Positions 18,366 to 28,294 of a DNA stretch of 64,000 nucleotides are shown piece after piece; position 1 is the stretch's first letter, and the number at the start of each line of letters is the position of its first letter. Position numbers and translations under genes: made by a program. The notes beneath the pieces are model-generated. The model was not told where the DNA came from. It made no database searches and saw only the letters and a list, made by a program, of their open reading frames with translations. The stretch lies in NCBI GenBank assembly GCA_029245345.1, contig JAQWPM010000012.1, positions 682,001 to 746,000 on the forward strand, written 5' to 3'. The stretch comes from Longimicrobiales bacterium. Lineage in GTDB: Bacteria; Gemmatimonadota; Gemmatimonadetes; Longimicrobiales; Gaopeijiaceae.

Positions 18366-18478
18366 CTACTCCTGGCTTAGAGCCTCTGTGGGATCGACGC
18401 ACGCCGCTCGGGCCGCGGGAATGATCGCGCAATGAGGGCCGTCCCGAGGAGCGCGAGCGAAACACCGCTGAGCCATCC
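18366..18478 (-). pseudogene. ADOP/FtsX-type ABC permease C-terminal remnant, frameshifted
   Basis: The minus strand ends with PAARAACVDPTEALSQE then TAG at 18368-18366, the standard end of macrolide-export-type (FtsX/ADOP) permeases (usual PARRAARVDPMEALR). The preceding membrane helix (GVSLALLGTALIA) is read in a different frame, so a frameshift separates them. No start or other domain remains. Confidence 0.65.
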
Positions 18479-18480
18479 GC

Positions 18481-18855
18481 CCGAAGCGCCTGGCCGATGT
18501 CGTCCAACTCGGCTCAGCCGAATACGGGACGAGTGACTTCGAAGCGATCATCTCTCAGACGATAGACGATCCGGCAAATCACTTCGCCAGTGCCCAAGAG
18601 ATGCGCAGTCTCTTCGACGAAGCGGTTGCCGAGGCGCGACTGTCGATGCCCTGGGCCTTTGCGACCATTCCTGAGCAAGAGGTGATTGTACATCCGTATC
18701 CGGACAACGTCGCGGGCACTGGGATGGCGGCAAGCTACCAACGCGCGACGGGAGATCGGCCGGCCATGTTCCGGTACGACCCCCTGACATGGCCTGACGC
18801 AACAAAAGGAGGGGCGTCTCGGACCGCGCTCCACGAAGGATATCGGGGCCACCAC
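18481..18855 (+). pseudogene. DUF885 family protein, internal remnant
   Basis: The frame from 18481 encodes VVQLGSAEYGTSDFEAII and later MRSLFDEAVAEARLSMPW and TALHEGYRGHH. This matches the central part of DUF885 proteins, whose metal-binding motif is HEAYPGHH. Homology begins and ends abruptly. The N-terminal half and everything after GHH are missing. The frame continues out of family into antisense of the next gene. Confidence 0.75.
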
Positions 18856-18879
18856 GATGGAGATCGATCTCGCCCATGT

Positions 18880-19521
18880 TCACCCCTCGTCGGCGGCGTG
18901 ACCGTCCTCGGCGGTGAGATCCAATCCGTAGACGCCTCGGAGTTCCTCGATCTTGGCAATCGTGTCGGCCCCCACGATTTCAGTAGCCGCGTCCACGTAG
19001 CCAAGAGCACCAAGTGGAGGGTGCCCCCCGGACAAATGGATGACGTAGGGTCGCTCCCCGGCTGCAGCAAGCTCCGCGGCCATACGTTCCAGTTCGGCAT
19101 CGGCGCCCGCCTCGTTCTCTCCCTCACGGAAGGTCCGAACTTCAGCGCCGAGTACATGATCGAGGAGAACGTTGCCGGACCGGTGGTATAGCTCCGACAT
19201 ATCCGGCACGCGCTGCTCGAGTTGCACGATACAACGCAGTCCTAGCTTCGCAGCCACTGCTGCCGTGCTACGCACATAATTGGACTGCACAGCGCCGGTA
19301 ATGAGGACAGCGGAAGCCCCCTGCTCCAACGCCTCACCCAAGTAGAACTCGAGCTGCCGCGCCTTGTTGCCACCCATCGCGAGACCTGTGCAATCGTCCC
19401 TTTTCACATACAAATCGACTCCGCCCACCGCAGCGGAAAGATTGGGCATGAACTCGACTGGGGTCGGCCGGTGAGTCAATGCAGTCCGCGGGAACGCTGC
19501 AAGCGTCTCTGTGACCGTCAT
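18880..19521 (-). pseudogene. Truncated D-cysteine desulfhydrase/ACC deaminase-like PLP enzyme
   Basis: The 213 residues match the N-terminal two thirds of D-cysteine desulfhydrase (about 330 residues): VKRDDCTGLAMGGNKARQLE holds the PLP lysine, and ITGAVQSNYVRSTAA and GGHPPLGALGYVDAATEI follow. After about residue 187 the sequence becomes unrelated (IAKIEELRGVYGLDL) and stops, so the C-terminal cofactor and substrate region is lost. Its start overlaps the TauE stop (ATGA). An intact form would release H2S, pyruvate and ammonia, or open ACC. The shortened protein is probably inactive. Confidence 0.75.
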
Positions 19522-20246
19522 GTTAGTGCCTGTGCGAGTGCGAAGATGCCGGTTCCCGCGAGCAAGAGGAGCACCCCGACCCTAAAGACCTTCTCACTGA
19601 CCCTGCTCGACAAGCGGTGACCGATAGCGGAAGCAAGCATCGCGACCGGTACCAACACCGCCGCGTTGAGCCATACGTCTCTGTCCACACCGACCATCAC
19701 CAACTGTAGGATCAATGATGCGGCGTACGCGAACACGAAGAAGGTGAGCGTGGTCGCGCGGGTGGCGTCTTTAGAGAGTCCTACAGCCAACAGGTAGACG
19801 ACTGCAGGAGGACCGGGCATGCCCAAGGAGGTTGTCATCGCGCCGGCTAACACACCTGTCGCCAGCCCACCCGCGACCCCTGGCGTGCTTTCCGAACCGG
19901 AGTCCACTGCGGACCGCATTACCGATGCTCCCACAAAGAGAAGAATCACGACCCCGACCATCAATTCGAGTTGCTCAACGGCAGCGACCTTAAAGAGGAC
20001 CAATCCGCTCGGGAGCCCAATTAGCGCACCCCCCACGAAGCGTTTCAGGACGGTACGGTCTGCGTCCTTCCACAGAGGACCGATGAGGGCCAAAGAGATC
20101 GCCAGGTTAATGACGATCAGGAGTTGAACAGCCTCTCCTGACCCGATGAGAAGCAAGAACGCAGACGCTGCGAATAGGGAGAATCCGAATCCGGCGAGGC
20201 CCTGGATGATTCCTGCCACGAGCGTGACTACGATGAGCGAAGTCAG
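19518..20246 (-). CDS. TauE/SafE-family sulfite/anion exporter
   Basis: About 242 residues with seven to eight membrane segments. The family element AGIIQGLAGFGFSLFA lies in the first helix, and a second half-repeat LATGVLAGAMTTSLGMPGP follows. The only conventional start (GTG 20219) would cut the first helix in half. The CTG at 20246 overlaps the patatin stop as CTGA and gives a complete helix, so it is chosen. Coupling to a desulfhydrase stub suggests an original role in sulfur export, perhaps sulfite or sulfide-derived anions. Confidence 0.75.
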   Translation of the reverse strand: MTSLIVVTLVAGIIQGLAGFGFSLFAASAFLLLIGSGEAVQLLIVINLAISLALIGPLWKDADRTVLKRFVGGALIGLPSGLVLFKVAAVEQLELMVGVVILLFVGASVMRSAVDSGSESTPGVAGGLATGVLAGAMTTSLGMPGPPAVVYLLAVGLSKDATRATTLTFFVFAYAASLILQLVMVGVDRDVWLNAAVLVPVAMLASAIGHRLSSRVSEKVFRVGVLLLLAGTGIFALAQALT

Positions 20247-21097
20247 ATAGTCCCTTCCAACGCAACCTTCATAGCACGATACCCCTCGTCCAAGAAATAC
20301 TCGACATGATCGAAGTCGAAGGTCGCGTATCCCTCCAACTCAGGCCGCACATACATCACGGGTGGACCGTCCCACTGAGCGAGCAGGTCACGCCGGCGAC
20401 GCCATGTCATGATCGCAAAGATCCGTTGATGGACAGCAATCATGCCCTGAGAGAGCACCTTGTCCACATCACCCGTCTCACCCGCACCGGGATCGATGCC
20501 GATGATGCCCGCCGCTCCTTCGTCCTCAGCGCGCTGGAGCGCGAGAGGATGCGCGCTCCCCCCGTCTACATATGCGTGCCCATTCGTCTGAAACGGGGGA
20601 TAGAAGACGGGCAGTGCGGAAGATGCGTAGACGGCCTCGAGCAGTGAGATGTCAGTCCGAGCCCCGGGCCCGAACCACTCAGTAGAGCCGTCCTGGAGGT
20701 CCACCGCGTTGATCAGCACGGGGATGCTGAGCGCGTCCCAACCGTCATTGGGAAGTAACTCTTCAAAGAAATCCATCAGAGCCTCGCCCTTGAAAACGCT
20801 GGGCTGCCTTATGCCGTTGATCCAAGCAGCGCGGCGATTGAGCCGGACGATGTCGTCTCGCGTGACCGCTAGGGCGTGTTCGCGCATCTCCTCCCAGGGC
20901 ATCCCGCTGGAGGCTAAAGCAGCCACCAAAGCCCCAATACTAGTCCCAACGATTCCCTGCGGCCGCACCCCTGCCTCTATCAAGGCGCGCCATGCGCCTA
21001 CGTGGGCGAGCCCCTTGAGACCACCTCCGCCAAGCACCAGCCAGGGCCGTTTCCCCAACTCAGCCAATGTGGCGAAAGATCTTGATTTTGGGGACAT
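20243..21097 (-). CDS. Patatin-like phospholipase
   Basis: This 284-residue protein has the oxyanion motif [12 protein letters not shown] (23-34), nucleophile elbow GTSIGA (Ser53) and catalytic Asp in DGGS (Asp178), the full Ser-Asp dyad of bacterial RssA-type patatins. ATG 21097 has GAGG seven bases upstream; GTG 21118 is an in-frame alternative. It is probably a cytoplasmic lipid acyl hydrolase. It is divergent from the suf operon and is the first gene of a three-gene unit with TauE and the truncated PLP enzyme. Confidence 0.9.
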   Translation of the reverse strand: MSPKSRSFATLAELGKRPWLVLGGGGLKGLAHVGAWRALIEAGVRPQGIVGTSIGALVAALASSGMPWEEMREHALAVTRDDIVRLNRRAAWINGIRQPSVFKGEALMDFFEELLPNDGWDALSIPVLINAVDLQDGSTEWFGPGARTDISLLEAVYASSALPVFYPPFQTNGHAYVDGGSAHPLALQRAEDEGAAGIIGIDPGAGETGDVDKVLSQGMIAVHQRIFAIMTWRRRRDLLAQWDGPPVMYVRPELEGYATFDFDHVEYFLDEGYRAMKVALEGTI

Positions 21098-21165
21098 TTC
21101 AACCTCTACAACGTCCACTTGACCCCCCTAATTGACGTATCTAGCTTTCGGGTTCCGAAACAAAG

Positions 21166-21197
21166 AATCATTCTTGATAAGCGGAATTGCAATGATT
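21166..21197. promoter_or_regulatory. Inverted repeat upstream of sufC, possible operator
   Basis: AATCATT (21166-21172) and AATGATT (21191-21197) are exact inverted copies, 18 bases apart, in the A/T-rich stretch directly before the suf operon. Spacing fits a dimeric regulator such as an Rrf2-family protein, but no regulator gene is present here and the repeat is short. The same gap must hold the promoters for both divergent units. Confidence 0.35.
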
Positions 21198-21220
21198 CCA
21201 CTTCCGTGTCTGAGGCAGGT

Positions 21221-22003
21221 ATGAGCGACTCTCCCATTCTGAAGATCCACGGCCTCGAAGCCAAGGTCGCCGACGAAGATATCGGCATCCTGAACGGCGT
21301 CGATCTCGACATACACAAAGGTAAGATCCACGCCATCATGGGGCCGAATGGCTCCGGCAAGAGCACGCTCGCCAAGGTGCTCGCCGGGCACCCCGGATAC
21401 GAAGTCACTTCAGGCTCCGTCGAGTTCCGTGGCGAGGACCTCCTCGATCTCGAAGCCGACGAGCGTTCGCGAGCAGGCGTCTTCCTCGCGTTCCAGTACC
21501 CCGTGGAGATCCCTGGGGTCTCGATCGCGAACTTCCTCCGCACGGCCATGCAGGCACATGCGGCAGAGGGCGAGGAGGTCGACATCTTCGACTTTGCGGA
21601 CGAACTGACCGAGCGGATGGAGATGCTCGAGATGGACGTGACGTTCGCGGAGCGCCATGTGAATGACGGCTTCAGCGGTGGTGAGAAGAAGCGCAACGAG
21701 ATCCTTCAGATGGCCATGCTCAAGCCGAAGCTCGCCGTAATGGACGAGACGGACTCGGGGCTGGACATTGACGCGCTCAAGATCGTCGCCAACGGCGTGA
21801 ATAAGTTGGCAGAAGAGGATCCCGAGATGTCGATCCTCCTCATCACGCACTACCAGCGCCTCCTCGACTACATCAAACCCGACTTTGTGCACGTCATGGT
21901 CGACGGACGGATCGTCCGGTCTGGTGGTCCTGAGATCGCTCTCGAACTCGAAGCTGAAGGTTACGCCGCGTGGAACGACGCGGACGCACCTGCCGGCGCC
22001 TAA
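21221..22003 (+). CDS. sufC: SufC: Fe-S assembly ATPase
   Basis: This 260-residue ABC-type ATPase has Walker [10 protein letters not shown], signature [11 protein letters not shown] and Walker B region [12 protein letters not shown], all typical of SufC. It binds SufB-SufD and drives cluster assembly on the scaffold. The ATG at 21221 ([16 protein letters not shown]) is chosen; the longer open frame upstream is promoter sequence. It is the first gene of the suf operon, with sufB 21 bases downstream. Confidence 0.95.
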   Translation: MSDSPILKIHGLEAKVADEDIGILNGVDLDIHKGKIHAIMGPNGSGKSTLAKVLAGHPGYEVTSGSVEFRGEDLLDLEADERSRAGVFLAFQYPVEIPGVSIANFLRTAMQAHAAEGEEVDIFDFADELTERMEMLEMDVTFAERHVNDGFSGGEKKRNEILQMAMLKPKLAVMDETDSGLDIDALKIVANGVNKLAEEDPEMSILLITHYQRLLDYIKPDFVHVMVDGRIVRSGGPEIALELEAEGYAAWNDADAPAGA

Positions 22004-22024
22004 GCAGGACCAAGGAGACCCTCC

Positions 22025-23440
<1,416 letters not shown>

Positions 23441-23597
23441 CGACTTCCGAAGCCCGCCCGCAGGGGCTCGTCAAATCGAGGCTCTGGGTAGACGGTCGAG
23501 TACGACGACCGCGGAATAGCATCGCTATTTCGCAGGTCGGCGCACGGAAACCAACGACGCCCGAGTCCGATTTCACGAGCCCACACCACGACAGATC

Positions 23598-24938
23598 ATG
23601 ATGAGCACAGAGTTGATGGAAGGCCTAACCGAAGCCCTTAACCCAGCGGCCGTCGAGAAGCTTGCGATCAGCGAGCCCCAGTGGCTGCGAGAGCGTCGCT
23701 CGCATGCATGGGACGTTTACGAACGAACGCCCATGCCGACGACGAAGCTCGAAGAGTGGCGCTACACAGACCTCAAGAAGACACTCGACCTCGACGCGCT
23801 GAAGCTCAGCACAGCGGAGTCCATGACGGACCAGGCCACATGGCCTGCGCGTCTGCGCGCCGCGATGGACGAGGACCGTGATGCTTCCGGGCACATGGTC
23901 ATCATCGATGGTCACGTGGTCCACACGGACATCGACGAGGGCCTCGCCGCGAAGGGTGTGATCCTTGAGTCACTGCACGATGCCGTAGCGAAGCACCCGG
24001 AGCTCATTCAGGAGCACCTAGCCACCGAGGCTGTCCCCGCCGAGGAAGGAAAGTTCGCTGCACTCAACGCGGCACTCTGGAACGACGGGATCTTCCTGTA
24101 CGTCCCGCGTGGTGTCGCGCTCGAGCTGCCCATCCGCGTAACGCGCTGGTTCAGCGAGCCTGCGACGGCGTACTTCAGCCGTGTACTGATCGTGGCCGAG
24201 CACTCGAGCCAGGTCTCGTACGTGGACGAGATGCTCTCAGATGACTTCGAGTCTCAGACGATGACCTCGACCGCCGTCGAGGTCATCGCCAAGCAGAACG
24301 CCCAGGTTCAGTACGTTGCGGTCCAGCGTCTCGGAAAGGGCGCGTTCTACCAGTCGGTGCAGCGCACGCTCGCGCACCGGGACTCGACGCTCGATACGCT
24401 CAACGTGGCGCTCGGCGCCTCAGTGACGCGCGTCGACCTGAACGCCCGTCTCCTCGGGCCAGGCGCGAACTCGGACATGCTGGGTCTCTACTTCGGAGAC
24501 GGCGACCAGCACTTCGATTTCAATACCAGCCAGGACCACACCGTCCCGAACACCTCGAGTGACCTGCTCTACAAGGGCGCTCTCGACGGGGCGAGCCACT
24601 CTGTTTTCCGTGGTATCATTCGGGTGTATCCGGGTGCCCAAGGGACGGACGCATACCAGACGAACAGGAACCTCCTGCTTTCGCCCAACGCACGCGCGGA
24701 CTCGCTCCCGAACCTCGAAATCGAGGCGGACGACGTGAAGTGTTCGCACGGCGCGACCATCGGCGAACTCGACGCGGAGGCCAAGTTCTACCTCATGAGC
24801 CGTGGGCTCCCGCTCGTTCAGGCAGAGCGCCTAGTCGTGCTGGGCTTCTTGGGTGAGGTGCTGTCCAAGCTTCCGCTGGGTGGCGTGGTAGAGAAGGTAT
24901 CCCGCGTGATCGAGCACAAGCTCGCGCATCAAGGCTGA
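23598..24938 (+). CDS. sufD: SufD: Fe-S assembly partner of SufB
   Basis: This 446-residue protein matches SufD: N-terminal PMPTTKLEEWRYTDLKK, a beta-helix core and the C-terminal CSHGATIGELDAEAKFYLMSRG. It pairs with SufB in the SufBC2D complex and helps iron entry. Two adjacent ATG codons (23598, 23601) are possible starts. It is followed three bases later by the Rieske gene. Confidence 0.94.
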   Translation: MMSTELMEGLTEALNPAAVEKLAISEPQWLRERRSHAWDVYERTPMPTTKLEEWRYTDLKKTLDLDALKLSTAESMTDQATWPARLRAAMDEDRDASGHMVIIDGHVVHTDIDEGLAAKGVILESLHDAVAKHPELIQEHLATEAVPAEEGKFAALNAALWNDGIFLYVPRGVALELPIRVTRWFSEPATAYFSRVLIVAEHSSQVSYVDEMLSDDFESQTMTSTAVEVIAKQNAQVQYVAVQRLGKGAFYQSVQRTLAHRDSTLDTLNVALGASVTRVDLNARLLGPGANSDMLGLYFGDGDQHFDFNTSQDHTVPNTSSDLLYKGALDGASHSVFRGIIRVYPGAQGTDAYQTNRNLLLSPNARADSLPNLEIEADDVKCSHGATIGELDAEAKFYLMSRGLPLVQAERLVVLGFLGEVLSKLPLGGVVEKVSRVIEHKLAHQG

Positions 24939-24941
24939 TCC

Positions 24942-25253
24942 ATGGCTGACTGGGTGCGTGTCGCCGCAGACGGTGACGTTGCGATCGGAATGCTCAAGGG
25001 TGTGATGGCAGGCGCGACACCCGTCGTCCTCGCGAACGTGGAAGGCGACATCTACGCCCTCCGTGACGAGTGCTCCCACGAGGCTCTCCCCCTCTCTGAC
25101 GGAGAACTCGAGGGCACCGATGTCGTATGCCCGTATCACGGGGCGCGCTTCGATTGCACGAGCGGCAAGAACAAGACACTGCCGGCGATCCGGCCTGTGA
25201 AGTCCTTCCCGGTAGAAGTCCGGGACGGCGACATCTTCATTGACGTGGAGTAG
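24942..25253 (+). CDS. Rieske 2Fe-2S ferredoxin (suf-associated)
   Basis: This 103-residue single-domain protein has Rieske ligands CSHEALPLSD (Cys46, His48) and CPYHGARFD (Cys65, His68), like the small ferredoxins of dioxygenases and NirD-type proteins. No membrane anchor is seen, so it is cytoplasmic. Its position between sufD and sufS, with almost no spacing, suggests an electron donor for cluster assembly or a co-regulated 2Fe-2S carrier. The same gene order is known in some SUF operons. Confidence 0.9.
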   Translation: MADWVRVAADGDVAIGMLKGVMAGATPVVLANVEGDIYALRDECSHEALPLSDGELEGTDVVCPYHGARFDCTSGKNKTLPAIRPVKSFPVEVRDGDIFIDVE

Positions 25254-25272
25254 CCTCCACAGGACGTCATAT

Positions 25273-26502
25273 ATGGCCGCACTCGACCACACGCGCATTC
25301 GCCGCGAATTCCCCGCGCTCGAGCAGAAGGTCAACGGGAAACCGCTCGTCTACCTAGACAGCGCGGCAACGTCACAGAAGCCGAAGGCAGTGCTCAAGGC
25401 GCTGAGTGACTACTACGAGCACGACAATGCGAACGTGCATCGCGGTATTCATGAGCTCTCCCGTCGGGCGACCGTGGCGTACGAAGAGGCTCGCGGAAAA
25501 GTCGCGAAGTGGATCAACGCGGAGGAGCCGGCCGAGATCGTATGGACACGCGGTACCACAGAGGCCATCAACCTCGTCTCTACAGCTTGGGGGCTCGAAA
25601 ACGTGAGTGAGGGCGACGAGATCCTGATCTCGGTCATGGAACACCACTCCAACATCGTTCCGTGGCAGCTCCTGGCGATGCGCACGAAAGCCAAGATCAA
25701 GTACATCGAAATCGACGACCAAGGCCGCTTGATTCTCGACGATCTCGACACCCTGCTGACAGAGCGAACCAAGGTGGTCGCGCTAGGGCATGTGTCGAAC
25801 GCGCTCGGGACCATCAACCCAATCAAGCAGATCGCGGCGGCAGCGAAGAAGGTCGGCGCCCTGGTCGTGATCGATGGCGCTCAAGGAGCCGTCCACACCA
25901 AGGTCGACGTTCAGGACCTGGGAGTGGACTGCTACGCCTTCAGTGGTCACAAGATGTGCGGACCCACTGGAATCGGTGTGCTTTGGGCGCGAAAGGAGTT
26001 ACTCGAGTCAATGCACCCCTATCAGGGTGGCGGCGAAATGATCCACATCGTGGGTCGCGATGAGAGCAGCTGGGCCGAGGTGCCCCACAAGTTCGAAGCA
26101 GGCACGCCCAACATCGCTGGAGCGATCGGGATGGGTGCGGCTGTGGACTTCCTAGGTACGATCGGGATGGACGCGATCGCAGCGCATGAGCGCGATCTCA
26201 TGGAATACGCTGTCGAGCAGGTCGGCGCAGTCGGGGGCATAAAGATCTACGGCCCCGAGTCCCTCGACGAGCATTCAGCTGTGGTCTCCTTCACATTGGG
26301 AGACGCCCATCCTCATGACATCTCGACCATCCTCGACACCGAGGGTATTGCTGTACGAGCGGGCCACCACTGTGCTCAGCTCGTGATGAAGCACTTCGGG
26401 GTCGCGGCCACCGCGCGCGCTTCGTTCTACCTGTATAACACACGAGACGAAGTGGATCGGCTTGTCGAAGGACTCGGACACGTGCGAGCGATCTTCGGAT
26501 GA
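25273..26502 (+). CDS. sufS: SufS: cysteine desulfurase
   Basis: This 409-residue class V PLP enzyme has the lysine motif AFSGHKMCGPTGIGVLW and the catalytic-loop region RAGHHCAQLVMKHFG with the active-site Cys. It takes sulfur from L-cysteine as persulfide and passes it to SufU. The ATG at 25273 is preferred; an earlier frame overlaps the Rieske gene. It is followed by sufU after about 105 bases. Confidence 0.96.
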   Translation: MAALDHTRIRREFPALEQKVNGKPLVYLDSAATSQKPKAVLKALSDYYEHDNANVHRGIHELSRRATVAYEEARGKVAKWINAEEPAEIVWTRGTTEAINLVSTAWGLENVSEGDEILISVMEHHSNIVPWQLLAMRTKAKIKYIEIDDQGRLILDDLDTLLTERTKVVALGHVSNALGTINPIKQIAAAAKKVGALVVIDGAQGAVHTKVDVQDLGVDCYAFSGHKMCGPTGIGVLWARKELLESMHPYQGGGEMIHIVGRDESSWAEVPHKFEAGTPNIAGAIGMGAAVDFLGTIGMDAIAAHERDLMEYAVEQVGAVGGIKIYGPESLDEHSAVVSFTLGDAHPHDISTILDTEGIAVRAGHHCAQLVMKHFGVAATARASFYLYNTRDEVDRLVEGLGHVRAIFG

Positions 26503-26607
26503 GTCCGGTCGAGTGGAGATGGTCCTCCACATCGACTAGATACGCTGAAGTGGAAAGACGAAGTCCCCGTACATAGATTTGAAAACCTCACCCGCCACGA
26601 GCATGTA

Positions 26608-27054
26608 ATGGAAACTCCGCAGCTCTCTTCTCTGTACCAGCAGCTCATTCTCGAGCACTACCGCAACCCGCGGAACAAGGCCGAGATGGAGGAGAATACT
26701 GTAGAAATCCACATGGCCAATCCGGTCTGCGGAGACGAGATCAAGCTGCAACTCCGCATTGAGGGCGATCACATTGCCGAGGCGAAGTTCGTCGGCCAAG
26801 GATGTTCCATCTCTCAAGCCGCCATCAGTATGATGACGATCAAGTTGCAGGGTGCCTCTCTAGAAGAAGCCGGCGCACTTGTCGGGCGATTCACAGAATT
26901 GATGCACGGGGACCCGGAAGCGGCAAAGGACAAATCGCTGGGTGACCTTCGGGTACTACAAGGAGTCAGCAAGTTCCCGGTGCGCGTAAAGTGCGCGCTC
27001 ATTGGGTTCGATGCGCTTCAAGAAGCGCTGAAGAAGCACGGAGCGTCAGACTGA
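26608..27054 (+). CDS. sufU: SufU: sulfur-transfer/scaffold protein
   Basis: This 148-residue NifU-N-type protein has three conserved cysteines, in NPVCGD, GQGCSIS and VKCALIGFDAL. The GRFTELMHGD insertion is typical of SufU rather than IscU. It accepts sulfur from SufS. The stop TGA overlaps a CTG in frame with the alkyltransferase gene. Confidence 0.95.
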   Translation: METPQLSSLYQQLILEHYRNPRNKAEMEENTVEIHMANPVCGDEIKLQLRIEGDHIAEAKFVGQGCSISQAAISMMTIKLQGASLEEAGALVGRFTELMHGDPEAAKDKSLGDLRVLQGVSKFPVRVKCALIGFDALQEALKKHGASD

Positions 27055-27599
27055 GTCCGCGCGAAGTCCACTCGGCGCACCTGTCCGATACCAGGGCAGG
27101 CCCCCTTACCGTGTGGGTCTCGGCCACCGGCGTGCGTCGCATCGAGTTCGGCCGCCTGCCCAAAGAAGACCACACGGACACGCCAGAGGAATGGCCGGAC
27201 AACCTTCGGGAAGCAGTCCGGCAACTCACAGAGTACTTCGACCGGAAGCGTGAGGTGTTCGACCTCCCCCTCGATTTCGGTGGAATGACGACCCCGTTTC
27301 AGGACCAAGTTTATGAGCGCCTGATGGGCATTAAGTACGGCCAGGTTGTCTCCTATGGTCAAGTAGCCAGGGACATCGAAAAGCCCGACATGGCAAGGGC
27401 CGTCGGTCAGGCTGTCGGAGCGAACCCGATACCCATCATCGTTCCTTGCCACAGGGTTGTCGGGTCTGACGGGCGATTGACGGGTTTCGCTGGGGGACTG
27501 AAGGCGAAGGTCGGCCTACTGAAACTCGAAGGGATCGGCGTCGATGGCTCGGCAGCGAACAGCAAAGTACGCCCAGAGGTCATCCCTCTGGATCTCTAG
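27051..27599 (+). CDS. Methylated-DNA--cysteine alkyltransferase
   Basis: About 182 residues. The active-site PCHRV (Cys133) and the upstream GQVVSYGQVARDI helix-turn-helix region identify an O6-alkylguanine-DNA alkyltransferase that repairs methylated DNA by a single-use cysteine. The N-terminal domain begins near DTRAGPLTVWVS, and no ATG/GTG/TTG exists between it and the sufU stop. The CTG at 27051 overlaps that stop as CTGA and is taken as the start. The only alternative, GTG 26991, lies 60 bases inside sufU. Confidence 0.88.
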   Translation: MSPREVHSAHLSDTRAGPLTVWVSATGVRRIEFGRLPKEDHTDTPEEWPDNLREAVRQLTEYFDRKREVFDLPLDFGGMTTPFQDQVYERLMGIKYGQVVSYGQVARDIEKPDMARAVGQAVGANPIPIIVPCHRVVGSDGRLTGFAGGLKAKVGLLKLEGIGVDGSAANSKVRPEVIPLDL

Positions 27600-27620
27600 A
27601 CCTACTCTCCAGAAATAGAA

Positions 27621-28283
27621 ATGAACCGCACCTCCATCTTTACAGCCCTTGTGCTCGTCATTGCCGCTTGCGGTGGCTCCGATTCCGACGCTCCGGGTGC
27701 TTCCATGGTCCAAGCTCCCGACACGTTCATCAAGCCACTCGAACGTGAAGCGCTCACCGAGACGCAGATGATGGGGCTCGATATCGCGAATCTCTCGCTT
27801 GAGATTCCATGGACGCGCAACGACATCAATCGCCGTCCTACGCCTCAAGCCGCTCGAGCACTCGTCGAGAGTGTCGTGGTCGAGAGCCATGACGGTTTCG
27901 ATCGGATGATCTTCGCGTTCGGGTCCGGAGTCGCTTTTCCTGGGTATAACGTCCGGGTGTACGACCCAAGTAGCTCCATCGTGTGCGGCAATCCCGACGA
28001 GGTCACCGAGGAAGAGTCCGCCCTCGAAACGCAGCCTCTTGTCCCGGAGGTCGAAGGCGATCGCTTCCTGGTTCTGAACCTTCATCCAGCCCACACGAAT
28101 GAGAACGGCCGCTCGACCATGCCCGTAGAGACCGAGACATACGCGCAGCAGCGCGTGCATGAGGCGGGAATCGCATGCGCGGAGAACAATGTTGTCACGT
28201 GGATCACAGGCCTAGTAGAGGGAACGGACGTAAGAGTCCTGGAAATGCGCGGGCCAAACCGCCTTGTGGTAGACGTCCGGTGA
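27621..28283 (+). CDS. AMIN-like domain lipoprotein
   Basis: This 220-residue protein has a lipoprotein signal with lipobox VIAAC (Cys16). The mature part contains the pattern HDGFDRMIFAF, then PGYNVRVYD and a C-terminal NRLVVDVR, which fits the AMIN-like domain used to bind cell-wall polymers. It is probably an inner-leaflet outer-membrane or periplasmic anchor protein. A function in peptidoglycan binding is inference from the domain. Confidence 0.65.
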   Translation: MNRTSIFTALVLVIAACGGSDSDAPGASMVQAPDTFIKPLEREALTETQMMGLDIANLSLEIPWTRNDINRRPTPQAARALVESVVVESHDGFDRMIFAFGSGVAFPGYNVRVYDPSSSIVCGNPDEVTEEESALETQPLVPEVEGDRFLVLNLHPAHTNENGRSTMPVETETYAQQRVHEAGIACAENNVVTWITGLVEGTDVRVLEMRGPNRLVVDVR

Positions 28284-28294
28284 CCCCGACCTCT

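Noticed and set aside
23515-23529. Small hairpin AATAGC/GCTATT between sufB and sufD
   Set aside because: Only six base pairs with no T run; not enough for a terminator or regulator call.
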